The position numbers and the translations under genes were made by a program. This document shows, piece by piece, positions 24,359 through 50,399 of a stretch of DNA of 64,000 nucleotides; position 1 is the first letter of the stretch, and every line of letters begins with the position of its first letter. The notes below the pieces were generated by a model, which was given only the letters and a program-made list of their open reading frames with translations, did not search any database and was not told the DNA's origin. Origin of the DNA: Larimichthys crocea (Eukaryota; Chordata; Actinopteri; Sciaenidae); NCBI RefSeq assembly GCF_000972845.2, contig NC_040017.1, forward strand, positions 28,551,733 through 28,615,732. Direction: 5' to 3'.

Positions 24359-26415
24359 GCCTGTCTGTCTGTCTGTCTGTCTGCAGTTCTTGGACCGGGA
24401 GTCTCTCTGTCAGATCCCTCAGAGCATCAACAACTGGACGATCCACGGCCTGTGGTCAGTAAACGCATCACATACCTGAGCTGTAACCATAGCAACTCAT
24501 GTGTCACCTGACAGACGTGTGTCACACTCTGCAGGCCGCTTCATGTGATGGACTGCTGTAACTGTTGGCCGATGTTCCAGTCAGACGTCGAGGTGAGTCC
24601 CGGTCAGGTGATCGACTCACCTGGTTGGTCACCTGTTGACTCTTTAAGAGCTGTGAGCTGATTGGCTGATGTTCCTTCAGGAGCTGGAGGCGGAGCTGAC
24701 CGAACACTGGCCGTCCTTACTGAAGATAAAATCCAGCTTCCACTTCTGGTACCAAACATCATCAACACACACACTGAACACACACTGAACACACACACAC
24801 TGAACACACACACAATGAACACACACTGAACACACACACACTGAACACACACTGAACACACACACATACACACACACACACACACTGAACACACACACTG
24901 AACACACACACATACACACAGTGATTACACAATGAACACACACACACTGAACACACACTGAACACACACACACACACTGAACACACACACACACACTGAA
25001 CACACACTGCACACACACACACACTGAACACACACACACACACACACTGAACACACACACACTGAACACACACACATACACAGTGAACACACAATGAACA
25101 CACACACACTGAACACACACTGAACACACACACACTGAACACACACTGAACACACACACACACACTGAACACACACTGAACACACACACACGGACACTGA
25201 ACACACACTGAACACACACACACGGACACTGAACACACACTAAACACACACACACACACACACACACACAATGAACACACACTGAACACACACACACACA
25301 CACACACTGAACACACACTGAAAACACACTGAACACACACTGAACACACACACTGAACACACACACTGAACACGAACACACACTGAACACACACTGAACA
25401 CACACACACACTGAACACACACTGAACACTCACACACACAGACGTTAACTTCAGATTTCTGTCTTCAGTTGTTCAGTTGTGACTAACGATACTTTTCATT
25501 ATCATGAGTCTGTGGATGATTCTCTGGATTAGTGGAAACTCTATGAACTGTTTGACCTGTTGTTGAGCTCCATGTGGTAAAAGTACACAAGTATTCCCAT
25601 CAGTACCACGTCACCTCTCAACATACTGAAGTACACAGACCCTGGACAGTACTCAGTGAGACGAGTAAACACTGATTGAATGTTTTGACTGTTGAATAAA
25701 CTCTGCTGTGTGTGAAACATGATGAGTTGGACGTGTGCGTTCATGGTCAGTGTGAAACTTCCTCTGATGATCTGACACATGGAGAACGCCAACATCCATC
25801 CATCATCCAACAACATCCATCCATCATCCAACAACATCCATCCATCATCCAACAACATCCATGCATCATCCAACAACAATCCAACAACATCCATCCATCA
25901 TCCAACAACAATCCAACAACATCCATCCAACACCAACAACAATCCAACAACATCCATCCATCATCCAACAACAATCCAACAACATCCATCCAACACCAAC
26001 AACAATCCAACAACATCCATCCAACACCAACAACAATCCAACAACATCCATCCATCATCCAACAACAATCCAACAACATCCATCCAACACCAACAACAAT
26101 CCAACAACATCCATCCAACACCAACAACAATCCAACAACATCCATCCAACACCAACAACAATCCAACAACATCCATCCAACACCAACAACAATCCAACAA
26201 CATCCATCCATCATCCAACAACAATCCAACAACATCCATCCATCATCCAACAACAATCCAACAACATCCATCCATCACCATGTTTGTCTGCCTGACAGGA
26301 GAGAGGAGTGGCACAAACACGGAGTGTGTGCAGCATGTGTCGAAGGAATGAACTCTCCACTCAGATACTTCCAGATCTGCCTCAAACTGCAACAACACTT
26401 CGACATCCACAAGTT

Positions 26416-26474
<59 letters not shown>

Positions 26475-28715
26475 CTGTCACCTGTGTGTCACTGAGGTCA
26501 TGTGTGGGTTGTTAAGGTCACCTGTGAGTCGTTAAGGTCACCTGCAGGTCGTTAAGGTCACCTGTGAGTCGTTATGGTTACCTGTGGGTCGTTAAGGTCA
26601 CCTGCAGGTCGCTAAAATCATCATCCAGGCTGAGTCTTGATGCTTTTCAAACCTTCAGACGAGGTTTTTTTTCAAACTGTATGAATGACATAAAGGTCAA
26701 ACTTCTGACATTCTTCTTTCCTGCAGGTTGTTGGGGGAAGCTGGCATCACTCCGTCCTGTGATCGACTCTACAAGGTAACGACACACTGAGAGCTGAAGT
26801 TACTTTAATTTATCACTACATGTGCAAACATGGGGACTTATGGGGAATGGACTTTAAGGAGAAAGCCAAACAAATGTTGCAACCAACAGGGAATAACATT
26901 ACACTACCGAGGTGACTTACAGACTTCATGATGGAACCATTGATCAGTAGTGATCCAGAGGTTGTTCTTGACTAGCTTCAGGGTCATCAGAGGTAAACTT
27001 GGATTAGGATCCTGGAACAGAATAAAGTCTTGACGGATGAGTTGACTGTGAGACTCTAAAGCTGAGACTTTCTCTGGTGTGCGGTAGCGGTCCAACCAGC
27101 TGACACATGTTTCTCTGCTCTCAGGACCCAGTAACCTTGTGCTATGATCTAAGATACTTCTTGTGCTTCTTGTTCAGGTTTCCGAAGTTCATCAGGTCCT
27201 GGCCCCACATCTGGGTGACAAACATGAGATCCAGTGTGTTACAGATGACAAGGTCCAGTGTGGGTCCTGTTATACTGGTTGTTGATTTGTTCAATATGCT
27301 GCACAGCCACTGCTTACTCAAGAGTTTTCTCAAGAAAAATATATAAGATTCTTTGCCAGATGAGCAATGATCAAACGAGCCTCCTGACTGATCTCAGCTA
27401 AAACTGGCCCAAAGCAAACATTTACTCCAGAGTCCATGAGTTTTCCCTGCGTGGGTGATCATGTAACTCCCTAAACAACGAGACTGTGCTGCCCAAAGAG
27501 CTCCACTAAACTAATACTTACAGCAATTTATAGGATTCATCTGAATTCATGGTGAGACACAGAATTCCTTTTAAAGCATTATTGTTACTCTTCCTCTTTT
27601 TCTTCCCAGAGGTCCAAAACGCCTGTAGTACAAACCCTAACAATCCTGAGGTCAACAAACTGAGCTACCATGAGCTAACAGCAGCTAACAGACTGAGCTA
27701 ACATGAGCTAACAGCAGCTAACAGACTGAGCTAACATGAGCTAACAGACTGAGCTAAAAGCAGCTAACAAACTGAGCTAACAGCAGCTAACAAACTGAGC
27801 TAACAGCAGCTAACAGACTGAGCTAACATGAGCTAACAGCAGCTAACAAACTGAGCTAACATTAGCTAACAGCAGCTAACAGACTGAGCTAACATGAGCT
27901 AACAGACTGAGCTAAAAGCAGCTAACAAACTGAGCTAACAGCAGCTAACAGACTGAGCTAACAGCAGCTAACAGACTGAGCTAACATGAGCTAACAGCAG
28001 CTAACAGACTGAGCTAACATGAGCTAACAGCAGCTACAGCTGTCAGCAGTTTACTTCACTGTCCATCATAAACTCTGTAAATCACAGAGAGTTGAGGCGG
28101 AGCAGCCGGAGGATGCTCACGGTCATTTGGGCTTTTTGATACCACCTACCGTTTGGCATTAGCGTCCACTAGTTGGAGGGGCTTCATTTAGAGATTTTCT
28201 GTGTCTCTCAGCAGTCACTCACACACAGACAGAGCACAGCTGCAGTTAATTGCTCTGACCTGCAGCTGACCCTGGTTGCTCGGCAACCTCAAGCTGCCTT
28301 TGACTGACTTTGTTGAAGTCTCTGTGCTGCTGCAGTGTCAGTAATAATCTCCCTCTGGTTTTAATCATTTTAAAATGCATTGAGACATATATCAAAACAT
28401 GAACTACAGGAAGTCGTCTGGCGGTAATACTTGCAGCAGTAATAACAATGAATGAATGATGTCCTAACATCACAATGTCTCTACACTCTCCTCCTCCTTC
28501 AGGACAGAGAGGTGTGGTTTCAGGTGAAGATCCCTCTGTCTCGAAACCTGACCATCGGCTGCGATCACCACGGTGACCACACCACCGCTGACATAGACCT
28601 GGCGTCCGGGTCTGGTCCAGGAAGGACGTCCTCAGCTGGACATCCCTGCCCCGCTCAGAAACCGTTCTACTACCTCCCCATAGACCACGAGCATCCACGG
28701 CAGCCCTGTGGCTAA
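24071..28715 (+). CDS. rnaset2: Ribonuclease T2 (secreted/lysosomal)
   Basis: Eight exons join to 275 codons: 24071-24253, 24387-24454, 24535-24592, 24681-24748, 26299-26412, 26727-26775, 27178-27252, 28503-28715. All are GT/AG and in phase. The N-terminus is a signal peptide (hydrophobic core to about residue 22). FTVQWPAGFC is followed by the first active-site block WTIHGLWP and the second, FWREEWHKHGVC. RNase T2 enzymes cleave single-stranded RNA through a 2',3'-cyclic intermediate in lysosomes or outside the cell. The histidine in IHGLW and the Glu and final His of the second block are present. The auxiliary His that normally precedes that Glu (human HEWEKHG) is Glu here. Many cysteines suit a secreted fold. 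The proline/glycine-rich tail (SGSGPGRTSSAGHPCP) is unlike the human one. Intron 4 is expanded by two VNTRs, and intron 1 ends in a (CTGT)n tract at the acceptor. Confidence 0.9.
24311..24384. repeat. (CTGT)n microsatellite at rnaset2 intron 1 acceptor
   Basis: About 18 CTGT units run directly into the CTGCAG acceptor of exon 2, so the repeat itself supplies the polypyrimidine-like tract. Confidence 0.9.
24769..25440. repeat. CACACTGAA/(CA)n VNTR in rnaset2 intron 4
   Basis: About 670 bp of interspersed ACACACTGAAC units and pure CA runs, with ATGAAC, ACATAC and CGGACACTGAA variants. Minus-strand frames through it are cysteine/valine-rich and meaningless. Confidence 0.95.
25793..26280. repeat. 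CATCCATC/CAACAACAATC minisatellite in rnaset2 intron 4
   Basis: About 490 bp of composite units made of ACATCCATCCATCATCCAAC or ACATCCATCCAACACCAAC blocks plus AACAATCCAACA. It ends about 18 bp before the exon 5 acceptor. Frames on both strands stay open, which is an artefact of the repeat. Confidence 0.95.
26418..26472. repeat. (CA)n microsatellite in rnaset2 intron 5
   Basis: About 27 CA units starting 6 bp after the exon 5 donor. Confidence 0.95.
26505..26625. repeat. 20-bp tandem repeat in rnaset2 intron 5
   Basis: About six copies of GTTAAGGTCACCTGTGAGTC with CTGCAGGTC and ATGGTTACC variants. Confidence 0.85.
27640..28036. repeat. GAGCTAACAGCA minisatellite in rnaset2 intron 7
   Basis: About 390 bp built from AGCTAACAGCAGCTAACAGA and CTGAGCTAACATGAGCTAAC blocks in irregular order. 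The last 20 bp and the following 50 bp recur as a perfect inverted copy at 43554-43624. Confidence 0.95.
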
Positions 28716-28764
28716 CGGGAGCTTCGCTATGATCGGTCTGCAGGTCGAACTGCACCGCTCAACA

Positions 28765-28779
28765 AATAAAGACAATAAA
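28765..28779 (+). terminator. rnaset2 polyadenylation signals
   Basis: Two AATAAA hexamers (28765-28770 and 28774-28779) lie about 50 bp past the stop codon. Confidence 0.75.
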
Positions 28780-29714
28780 GAGTGATTTATATTTTATTTG
28801 CTTTGATTAGTTTAGAAGCTTTTAAAAGGATTTAACAGGATGTTTTATTGTCAACAAATCTGGTGCATCTCATGAGAAGTTGAGGAACACATCATGATTT
28901 GTCTTCTTCCATCCAGCTCTGTAGTGTATTTACTTGCTGTAACAAATACTCTTTGGATCACTAAGGGAAACTAAACATCTGCTTTTAAAGACATGTCTTA
29001 ATCTGAAGTGTTGAGAGACGAGAAACGCGTTGCAGCATTAAATCAGACTGAACCTTTAACTTCCTTTATCCCTGTTCATTTGTCCACAACACAAAAATAT
29101 TTAGAATAAAAGGATGCTACGTATCCACAGTCTAATTCAGTGCAGCATCCATATAATCCACAAACTGTGTCTGTACAAACTTTACGACTCTCCACCAGCG
29201 ATCCTGCGTGTCAAACATCAGCTGGTTCAGTCCAAACTGATGGCCTACAAAAAGGTGTCACATGAGGAACATTTCACGATGGGTAAAAGCAAACAGCTCG
29301 CTCAAGACCTTTGCAACCGCTGCAAAACAAACTGATGGCACTGGCTGAAGAAGAATTCCTAAACCTCTGAATGTTCTAGTGAGCACTGTTGGTGGCATAA
29401 TCCCTTTAAAGTTTGTTGCGTAACATTTGGACAAGCCTGTGAATTCCTGGGAGAACCCGGGTTGTTACCAACATCTGGTTTCATGTCAGTAACAGAAAAA
29501 TGCTGACATGTTCCATACTTGTTTTACCCGCTGTATGTATGCCATTTATTCAGTTTGTGAACCTCCACAAACGTTTCTGGTACTAGAAATCGTCTGTTGC
29601 AGATTGTTATTAAGGCTTGGACGACTTCTGACTGTTTTCCCGGCATCAATCAGACCTCTTGTACCTTTAGTTTGGTATCTTGGTTGTTGAGAAAATGCTC
29701 GTGTAGACAAACAG
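28780..29714. other. Intergenic between rnaset2 and supt5h 3' ends
   Basis: The two genes converge here. An open frame at 29114-29335 has a weak transposase-like look but no family I can name. Nothing else was seen. Confidence 0.35.
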
Positions 29715-29730
29715 ATGAACTGAATCACAG

Positions 29731-29736
29731 TTTATT
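29731..29736 (-). terminator. supt5h polyadenylation signal
   Basis: The minus strand reads AATAAA about 250 bp downstream of the supt5h stop, defining a short 3' UTR. Confidence 0.7.
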
Positions 29737-29988
29737 GACATGTTACATTTAGTTTTTTCACCCATCCCCCCCAAAGAAACCAAAAGTACTGACAGAACAT
29801 TGAGAAAGCACTAAAAACCGATTCAGACCACGACTAAGAAATCTAACCAAAACTTAAAAAAACTCCAGAAAGAGCCGAGACGAGAGCGACAACAAAGATG
29901 GAAAAAAAAGCTCTTGTGATGTAAGCTGCTGCTGCGGGATCTGATCTCATGATCTCACAGTCCTCCTCGTGCTGTGTTTAAGGTCCCC

Positions 29989-44352
<14,364 letters not shown>

Positions 44353-44377
44353 CTTGTCTCCGTGTTAACACACTAAA

Positions 44378-44381
<4 letters not shown>

Positions 44382-44419
<38 letters not shown>

Positions 44420-44420
44420 A
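44382..44420. repeat. (CA)n microsatellite at the supt5h intron 1 acceptor
   Basis: About 19 CA units lie just upstream (sense strand) of a TCTTTAG acceptor that precedes the ATG by 20 nt. They suggest that the 5' UTR is split by an intron. Confidence 0.85.
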
Positions 44421-44574
44421 CACAGACGCGCGCGCCGTGTCAGTTAGCAGCCATGACAACCAGGCCTAGCCTAGCCTAGCCTAGCCCAACATGCTAACAC
44501 AGCTAACGGCTCTCATACCGGCCGAGCGGCTCACATCAAAGCTGAGCCGACCAGCCCAGCGGCTGCTTACTCAC

Positions 44575-44725
44575 CCGTACAAACTCCCGCCTGTGTCCTA
44601 ACGTCCCGTTAATCGGTTAAATAACGGGTAAACAGCTTTGACCGAGCGCCGTGCCGCCGATCACGTCCACTCGGAACACCGCGAGATTTCAACAAGCAAG
44701 AGGTAGAGGTGGGAAATCTCGCGAG
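44575..44725 (-). promoter_or_regulatory. supt5h CpG-rich promoter and probable non-coding exon 1
   Basis: The region is CpG-rich. TCTCGCGAG at 44717-44725 is the palindromic element typical of housekeeping promoters, and a second CGCGAGA lies near 44678. On the sense strand a good donor (GTGAG at 44574) closes a likely non-coding first exon that would splice to the acceptor near 44373. There is no TATA box. Confidence 0.5.
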
Positions 44726-44774
44726 GTTTGCTCGGCGGCTGGGTTAACACCGTGAAGAGGACTCACTCCGCCGC

Positions 44775-45660
44775 CAATTTGAGAGATTTAATAATAATAA
44801 TACATTTTATTTCATAGGCGCCTTTCTGTCACCCACAATAACACTATTTTTATTGTTTTTTAACACTATGATTATTATTTTTTAACACTATGATTATTGT
44901 TTTTAACACTATGTTTATTGTTTTTTTTTAAAGAAAGCATACAATCACAGAACAGCCCTCCTCCCCACCCTCAACAGCACAAACATTCAAATGAAGAAAA
45001 ACAAAACAAAAACAACAACAACACACAAAACAAAACAACAACACAGAACAAAAAATAATAATATACAAAAAAACAACAACAAAATCAATAGTGGTCCTGT
45101 TTATTTATTTATAAATCCACAGGTACTCTTTGTAGTGCCCAAGGACAGTGTGCAATAAATGAGAGTAGACAGCAAATAACAGAAAGAAACAAAGAACCAT
45201 GAAAGTATCAAATTGCAAGAATACAACATTATAAACAGGTTAGAATAGGACAGAGCAGTTGATTCAGATGGAAGAGGTTATTATAAACAGGCGGGTTTTA
45301 GGTGCAGATTTATGACGGCGGGTAAAGAGGTCAGAGCTGGAGGTGAGACGGGCGGAGCGGACAGTCAGGTGGATGGAGGAGGAAGATCTGAGGGAGCAGC
45401 AACGTGGAGAAGATCCGAGAGACATGGTGGTGCGAGGTGATGGATGGCTTTGAATGTGAGCAGAGTGGAGATGCTGCAGGACAGGAGTGATGTGGTGGAT
45501 GGAAGGGGTTCTGATGATGATGCAGGGACCCGTTGGAGCTTATGGAGAGATTTGTGGGTGAGGCCAAGGAGGAGGGAGGTGACGAGGCCGTGAACCAGGA
45601 TGGCGGTGCTATGAGGAGTACGGAGGGGTGGAGGAGGTGGAAACAGGTGATGTTTATGCT
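44775..45660 (-). mobile_element. Interspersed repeat, probably LINE-derived
   Basis: TAATACATTTTATTTCATAG followed by GGCGCCTTTCT is a recurrent teleost repeat start. The GGCGGGTTTTAGGTGCAGAT and GAGACGGGCGGAGCGGACAG portions belong to the same high-copy family as I remember it. No intact ORF is present. A related piece is at 55826-56130. Confidence 0.4.
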
Positions 45661-45977
45661 ACGTTTACTATAGAAATGTAGAAAAATAATATAAACAAAC
45701 ACTCACTCATATAAACACACACAATAAGTGATGCTCAAATAAGCGCCTGTTTTATTAAAAAAAAAAGAGTTTCCACTGAATCATATTTAAACAATACATT
45801 TTAAATAAAACACTAACATGTCAAACTCTTTCAATGTTTAAAATTTGATCTTTGTTCAAAAAACTACAAAACTACAACACGCAGAGTGATCCCTCTGACT
45901 TCTAAACTATCTCCGATACGTCATTACGTTACAACGTCCGACGTCAGCCAGTTGAAGCGCGTCAGTGCTCCGTGTGA

Positions 45978-46277
<300 letters not shown>

Positions 46278-46512
46278 TCAGCGCCGATAGATCGATACTG
46301 ACGTCGATACCGTGGAGTCCACGCGGCCCACTGAGCATGCGCAGAAGCAGAGGCGATGACGCCGTCAGGACTGACGTCACACCAGCTCGAGCCACCAAAG
46401 ACTGAAAGAGTCGATTAATCGATGATGAATCAGTGACAGGTTGTAGTCATGGAGACGGATCCATGACGTCACATTAAAGATGATGATGATGATGTAAAGT
46501 GACATTTATGTA

Positions 46513-46518
46513 AATAAA
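46513..46518 (+). terminator. triap1 polyadenylation signal
   Basis: AATAAA about 235 bp after the stop, followed by a GT/T-rich element (GTTTGTTTTTTTTT). Confidence 0.75.
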
Positions 46519-46574
46519 GTTTGTTTTTTTTTAAATCAAACTAGTTTCGTCTGTTTTAAAGTTTCACAAATTTA

Positions 46575-47085
46575 AACTGTCTAAAACCTGGACGTAGTCT
46601 CCGTGACGTCCCCGCAGACTGTCTAAAACCTGGACGTAGTCTCCGTGACGTCCCCACAGACTGTCTAAAACCTGGACGTAGTCTCCGAGACGTCCCCGCA
46701 GACTGTCTAAAACCTGGACGTAGTCTCCGTGACGTCAGACTGTCTAAAACCTGGACGTAGTCTCTGTGACGTCCCTGCAGACTGTCTAAAACCTGGACGT
46801 AGTCTCCGTGACGTCAGACTGTCTAAAACCTGGACGTAGTCTCCGTGACGTCCCCGCAGACTGTCTAAAACCTGGACGTAGTCTCCGTGACGTCCCCACA
46901 GACTGTCTAAAACCTGGACGTAGTCTCTGTGACGTCCACGCAGACTGTCTAAAACCTGGACGTAGTCTCCGTGACGTCCCCACAGACTGTCTAAAACCTG
47001 GACGTAGTCTCCGTGACGTCCCCGCAGACTGACTAAAACCTGGACGTAGTCTCCGTGACATCCCCGGAGACTGTCTGCATAACTT
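46575..47085 (+). repeat. 42-bp minisatellite, main array
   Basis: About 12 tandem units of roughly 42 bp (some shortened to about 35). Each contains ACTGTCTAAAACCTGGACGT and AGTCTCCGTGACGTCCCCGC. Each unit holds a CRE-like TGACGTC core, sometimes the full TGACGTCA. Inverted or mixed members occur at 34790, 40905, 41700 and 43634. Confidence 0.95.
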
Positions 47086-47144
47086 TAAGCCTTAATATAA
47101 TGTGAACAGGTGAGTTGTATATAAATTCACCCTCAGTACAGTTG

Positions 47145-47345
47145 TCATGAACGGGGAAATTAGCTACAGAGACCAAAACTGTTTTTTGTACCAGGCTGTA
47201 AACATGTTTATTTCTGCTGTGAAGTTGGACATTTGGACATGGGGACTAATGGAGACTGACTCACTTCTGGAGCCAGCCTCAGGTGGACGTTAGAGGAACT
47301 GCAGTGTAAATGTGTTTCATGTTTCACAGAGACTGAAAGTGTGTG
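47145..47345 (+). mobile_element. High-copy teleost interspersed repeat
   Basis: GTACCAGGCTGTAAACATGT, then TTATTTCTGCTGTGAAGTTG, CTTCTGGAGCCAGCCTCAGG and GTTAGAGGAACTGCAGT form a series I recognise from many percomorph sequences. I cannot name the family. Confidence 0.5.
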
Positions 47346-47595
47346 TGACTTCTGTGTCTTCATATCTGCAGATTAGAGCTGAGTCACAGAGCAAAGACTA
47401 ATCGTTCCCTGTCACAAACTATATTAACGATGCTTGGATGACTCATGTTATCAGAGTATTTGTTCTGATGTTGATGATAACCAGCTCTGGTCATAGATTC
47501 ACTGTTTCCAAGGAAACACATCAGCAACATGTGGAACAGATTTTAGAGAGAAACCTTCAGATTTGAAACAGTCCATCTCATTCCTGTGCTCGTCT

Positions 47596-47655
47596 AACAT
47601 TAAAATAACGCTCGTCTAACATTAAAATAACGCTCGTCTAACATTAAAATAACGC
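47596..47655. repeat. 22-bp tandem repeat, three copies
   Basis: Three near-identical copies of a unit containing CGTCTAACATTAAAATAACG. Confidence 0.9.
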
Positions 47656-48099
47656 TGGTGGAGAGTTGTTGAATCCAAAATCTAAAGTTTGTACAGAAAC
47701 ACGTTGAACTGAGAGATTCAGAGAATCCAGAGAAATCTCGTGTACGTAAACTAACGCTGAGAGTCCGTGACCTCCGACCCATCGGGTCTTAATCAGCTGA
47801 CTCGTTAGCAGCATGTTAGTGGTTTGAAGCTTTCTGTCAGTTATTCAGCTACTGTAGTAATCCATGCATGACAAGAACTACTCAGCTAAGTGTAGAGATG
47901 ACAGTCCAGTGAGTCCACAGCATTTCAACAAGTCTGAATATACAGAAATGATTCATTGTGCATGAGGGGAGTTATAATTTAAATAAAGTTTAACTTTATT
48001 GGGACAAAGAGGAAGGTTTCAGTGAGTGGGTGAGACCATGAAACATGAACCAGTTTAAAATGAGGCACACACTGTTGTTAAGCGGTGCAGGGATGAGGG

Positions 48100-48413
48100 A
48101 GGAGTAGCACTAAGGGTTATGAGCTTATTTGTTTTGTTTTATTGTTTCTCTTCGTGCATGTGTGTATGTGTGTGTGTATTGTATTAAGTGTATATGCAGG
48201 TTTTATTTTGGGTTTTTTTTTGTAATACAAAGTCAGGGATATATTCTAATTATAAGTATCAAGAATAATTAAACAAGTTGTAAGGAAGCTTGGTATTGTT
48301 GCTCATTATTTAAAGAGTTTATAAGTTATTCGTCTTCTCACTCCTTTTCAAATATGTATTTCTATGTTTAAATGTTTTGCCTTATTTTAATTTTTTACAT
48401 ATTCCAAATAAAC

Positions 48414-48461
<48 letters not shown>

Positions 48462-48462
48462 G
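48100..48462 (+). mobile_element. LINE 3' tail ending in (AATC)n
   Basis: T-rich sequence runs to a CCAAATAAACTTCAATCAAT end followed by an (AATC)n tail of about 11 units (48416-48459). This is how several teleost LINEs end. No ORF remains. Confidence 0.45.
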
Positions 48463-49690
48463 TCAACGTGTCTTCAAGGTCAGTCCTACAAAAAACATCA
48501 AACACTGATGAAACTGGCTCTGTTCAGTCAGTTCGCAGGTAACTACGACTTGGACCAACGAAACACCGTGAAGCTCGGAGGAGAAGATGTGATGGCATTG
48601 CAACAGTAGCACTCTAAGAGACATGCTACACCATCTGACTTATGATAACATGAAAAGTGTCTCAAGTCCCTGAAATCCTTCATGTGCAGAGCAAAACATT
48701 TCCTTCTGCAGCTGTTTGTTAGCTGCGAGGCTCAGACCAGGCGGGGACGTCAGCAGGGAGACTCTGCTCATTTCGTGAGAATATCTAATGGAAAAACACC
48801 TCACGCCCTTTCATGGTTAAACAATATTTCCATTGCTTCTACAGTGAATTGTTCTTTTGTGTTTTGGAGCTCTGGGCGAGCACGTGTGGTCCATGAGTTG
48901 GATCCTCAAATGTTGAATACAGAAGAGTCTGTGTAGGATTGAAATGAGATGTGAATGTGTCATGTGATCGGCCTTGGTTTGACTTAAGAATAATGTTTCT
49001 CAACATAAAATGACAAAGAATTTGGCTCCAATCCCCAGGATGTAATGGTACTGAATTCACTGGTTAAATGAAATGTTCTCTGTTATGTTGATGTATTACC
49101 GAACTCGTGACTCTGTTTTGTCAGCTATTAAACATTTACACATTCATGGAGCCAAAAGATTTCTCATCTGTGTCCAAAAACCTTTGCCCTCCTTTGAGTA
49201 AGAGCAAAGAGCTGGACTCAGAGGAAACGAGGGCTGCTTCCTGAGAACGATCCATCAAATAATAGAAATCACATTTGAAACATGTCAGCATAACAAATCC
49301 TCCTGAGGTGTTTAGTCCCAGCAGCTGGAGGATTGTGGGTTCAGTGTGATCCAGTACTGTCCTCATGGTTATTTATGACTCCCTGTTCTGAATAAAATGC
49401 TACTTTATGTAAGTAGCTTTCATACGCAAAGAAAATGTTTTTAGTATTTCAGGTATTCTTCTGTATATTCGGACGTCCTTCAACTCTCTGTGATTTACAG
49501 ACGGATAACTTTAGCCTAACCTCTTGCTAAAGTAGCTAACTACTAATTAGGCCTCTGCAACAGGGAATAACGTCAACGACACTAACGAGGCGAGTTCCAG
49601 AGTTTAAGATGGAAACTGACGAGTAGCAGCAGAGCTAAAGCTAACATAACAAAGCTAACACTGAGCATTCAGTTAGCTGGGAGCTAGTGC
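48463..49690. other. Intergenic, no gene recognised
   Basis: Open frames have no family resemblance. A copy of the CTCTCTGTGATTTACAG dispersed motif is at about 49484-49500. Confidence 0.35.
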
Positions 49691-49696
49691 TAATGG

Positions 49697-50325
49697 ACGG
49701 TTCAGAGGTTCTGTCGCTGTGTTCACTGTTAGACTGGACACTGCCGGTTCAGAGGTTCTGTTACTGTGTTCACTGTTAGACTGGACACTGCTGGTTCAGA
49801 GGTTCTGTCACTGTACTCACTGTTAGACTGGACACTGCTGGTTCAGAGGTTCTGTCGCTGTGTTCCTGTTAGACTGGACACTGCGGTTCAGAGGTTCTGT
49901 CGCGTGTTCGCTGTTAGACTGGGACACTGCCGGTTCAGAGGTTCTGTCGCTGTGTTCGCTGTTAGACTGGACACTGCCGGTTCAGAGGTTCTGTCGCTGT
50001 GCTGTGTTCGCTGTTAGACTGGCACTGCCGGTTCAGAGGTTCTGTCGCTGTGTTCACTGTTAGACTGGACATGGTTTCAGAGGTTCTGTCGCTGTGTTCA
50101 CTGTTAGACTGGACACTGCTGGTTCAGAGGTTTCTGTGCTGTGTTCACTGTTAGAACTGGACACTGCCGGTTCAGAGGTTCTGTCGCTGTGTTCGCTGTT
50201 AGACTGGAACTGCCGTTCAGAGGTTCTGTCGCTGTGTTCACTGTTAGACTGGACACTGCTGTTCAGAGGTTCTGTCGCTGTGTTCACTGTTAGACTGGAC
50301 ACTGCTGGTTCTGAGGTTGTGTTTG
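49697..50325 (+). repeat. 47-bp minisatellite (VNTR)
   Basis: About 13 tandem units of 43-52 bp, each with GGTTCAGAGGTTCTGTCGCT and GTTAGACTGGACACTGC. Many single-base indels shift the frame, so apparent ORFs are artefacts. One isolated unit occurs inverted at 22905-22959. Confidence 0.95.
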
Positions 50326-50399
50326 GTCCCAGCTCCAACACTGTTCACTCGAGTTGACGCTGACGCTCATAGCTTGTGCTATGACAGGAAATGACTGTC

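Noticed and set aside
24677..25439. Long minus-strand open frames rich in Cys and Val (up to 250 codons)
   Set aside because: They are a translation of the CACACTGAA/CA repeat in rnaset2 intron 4, with no codon bias or family resemblance.
25712..26515. Open frames of 144-267 codons on both strands rich in Asn, Gln, His or Trp, Cys
   Set aside because: They come from the CATCCATC/CAACAACAATC minisatellite and run through an rnaset2 exon in the wrong frame.
46786..47061. Repeat protein-like frames RLRPGFRQSAGTSR
   Set aside because: This is the 42-bp minisatellite, and the unit length of about 42 keeps the frame open by chance. The same words appear wherever the unit occurs, in introns too.
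50060..50341. Ser/Thr-rich minus-strand repeat ORF
   Set aside because: It is a shadow of the 47-bp VNTR, and single-base indels between units show no frame is maintained.
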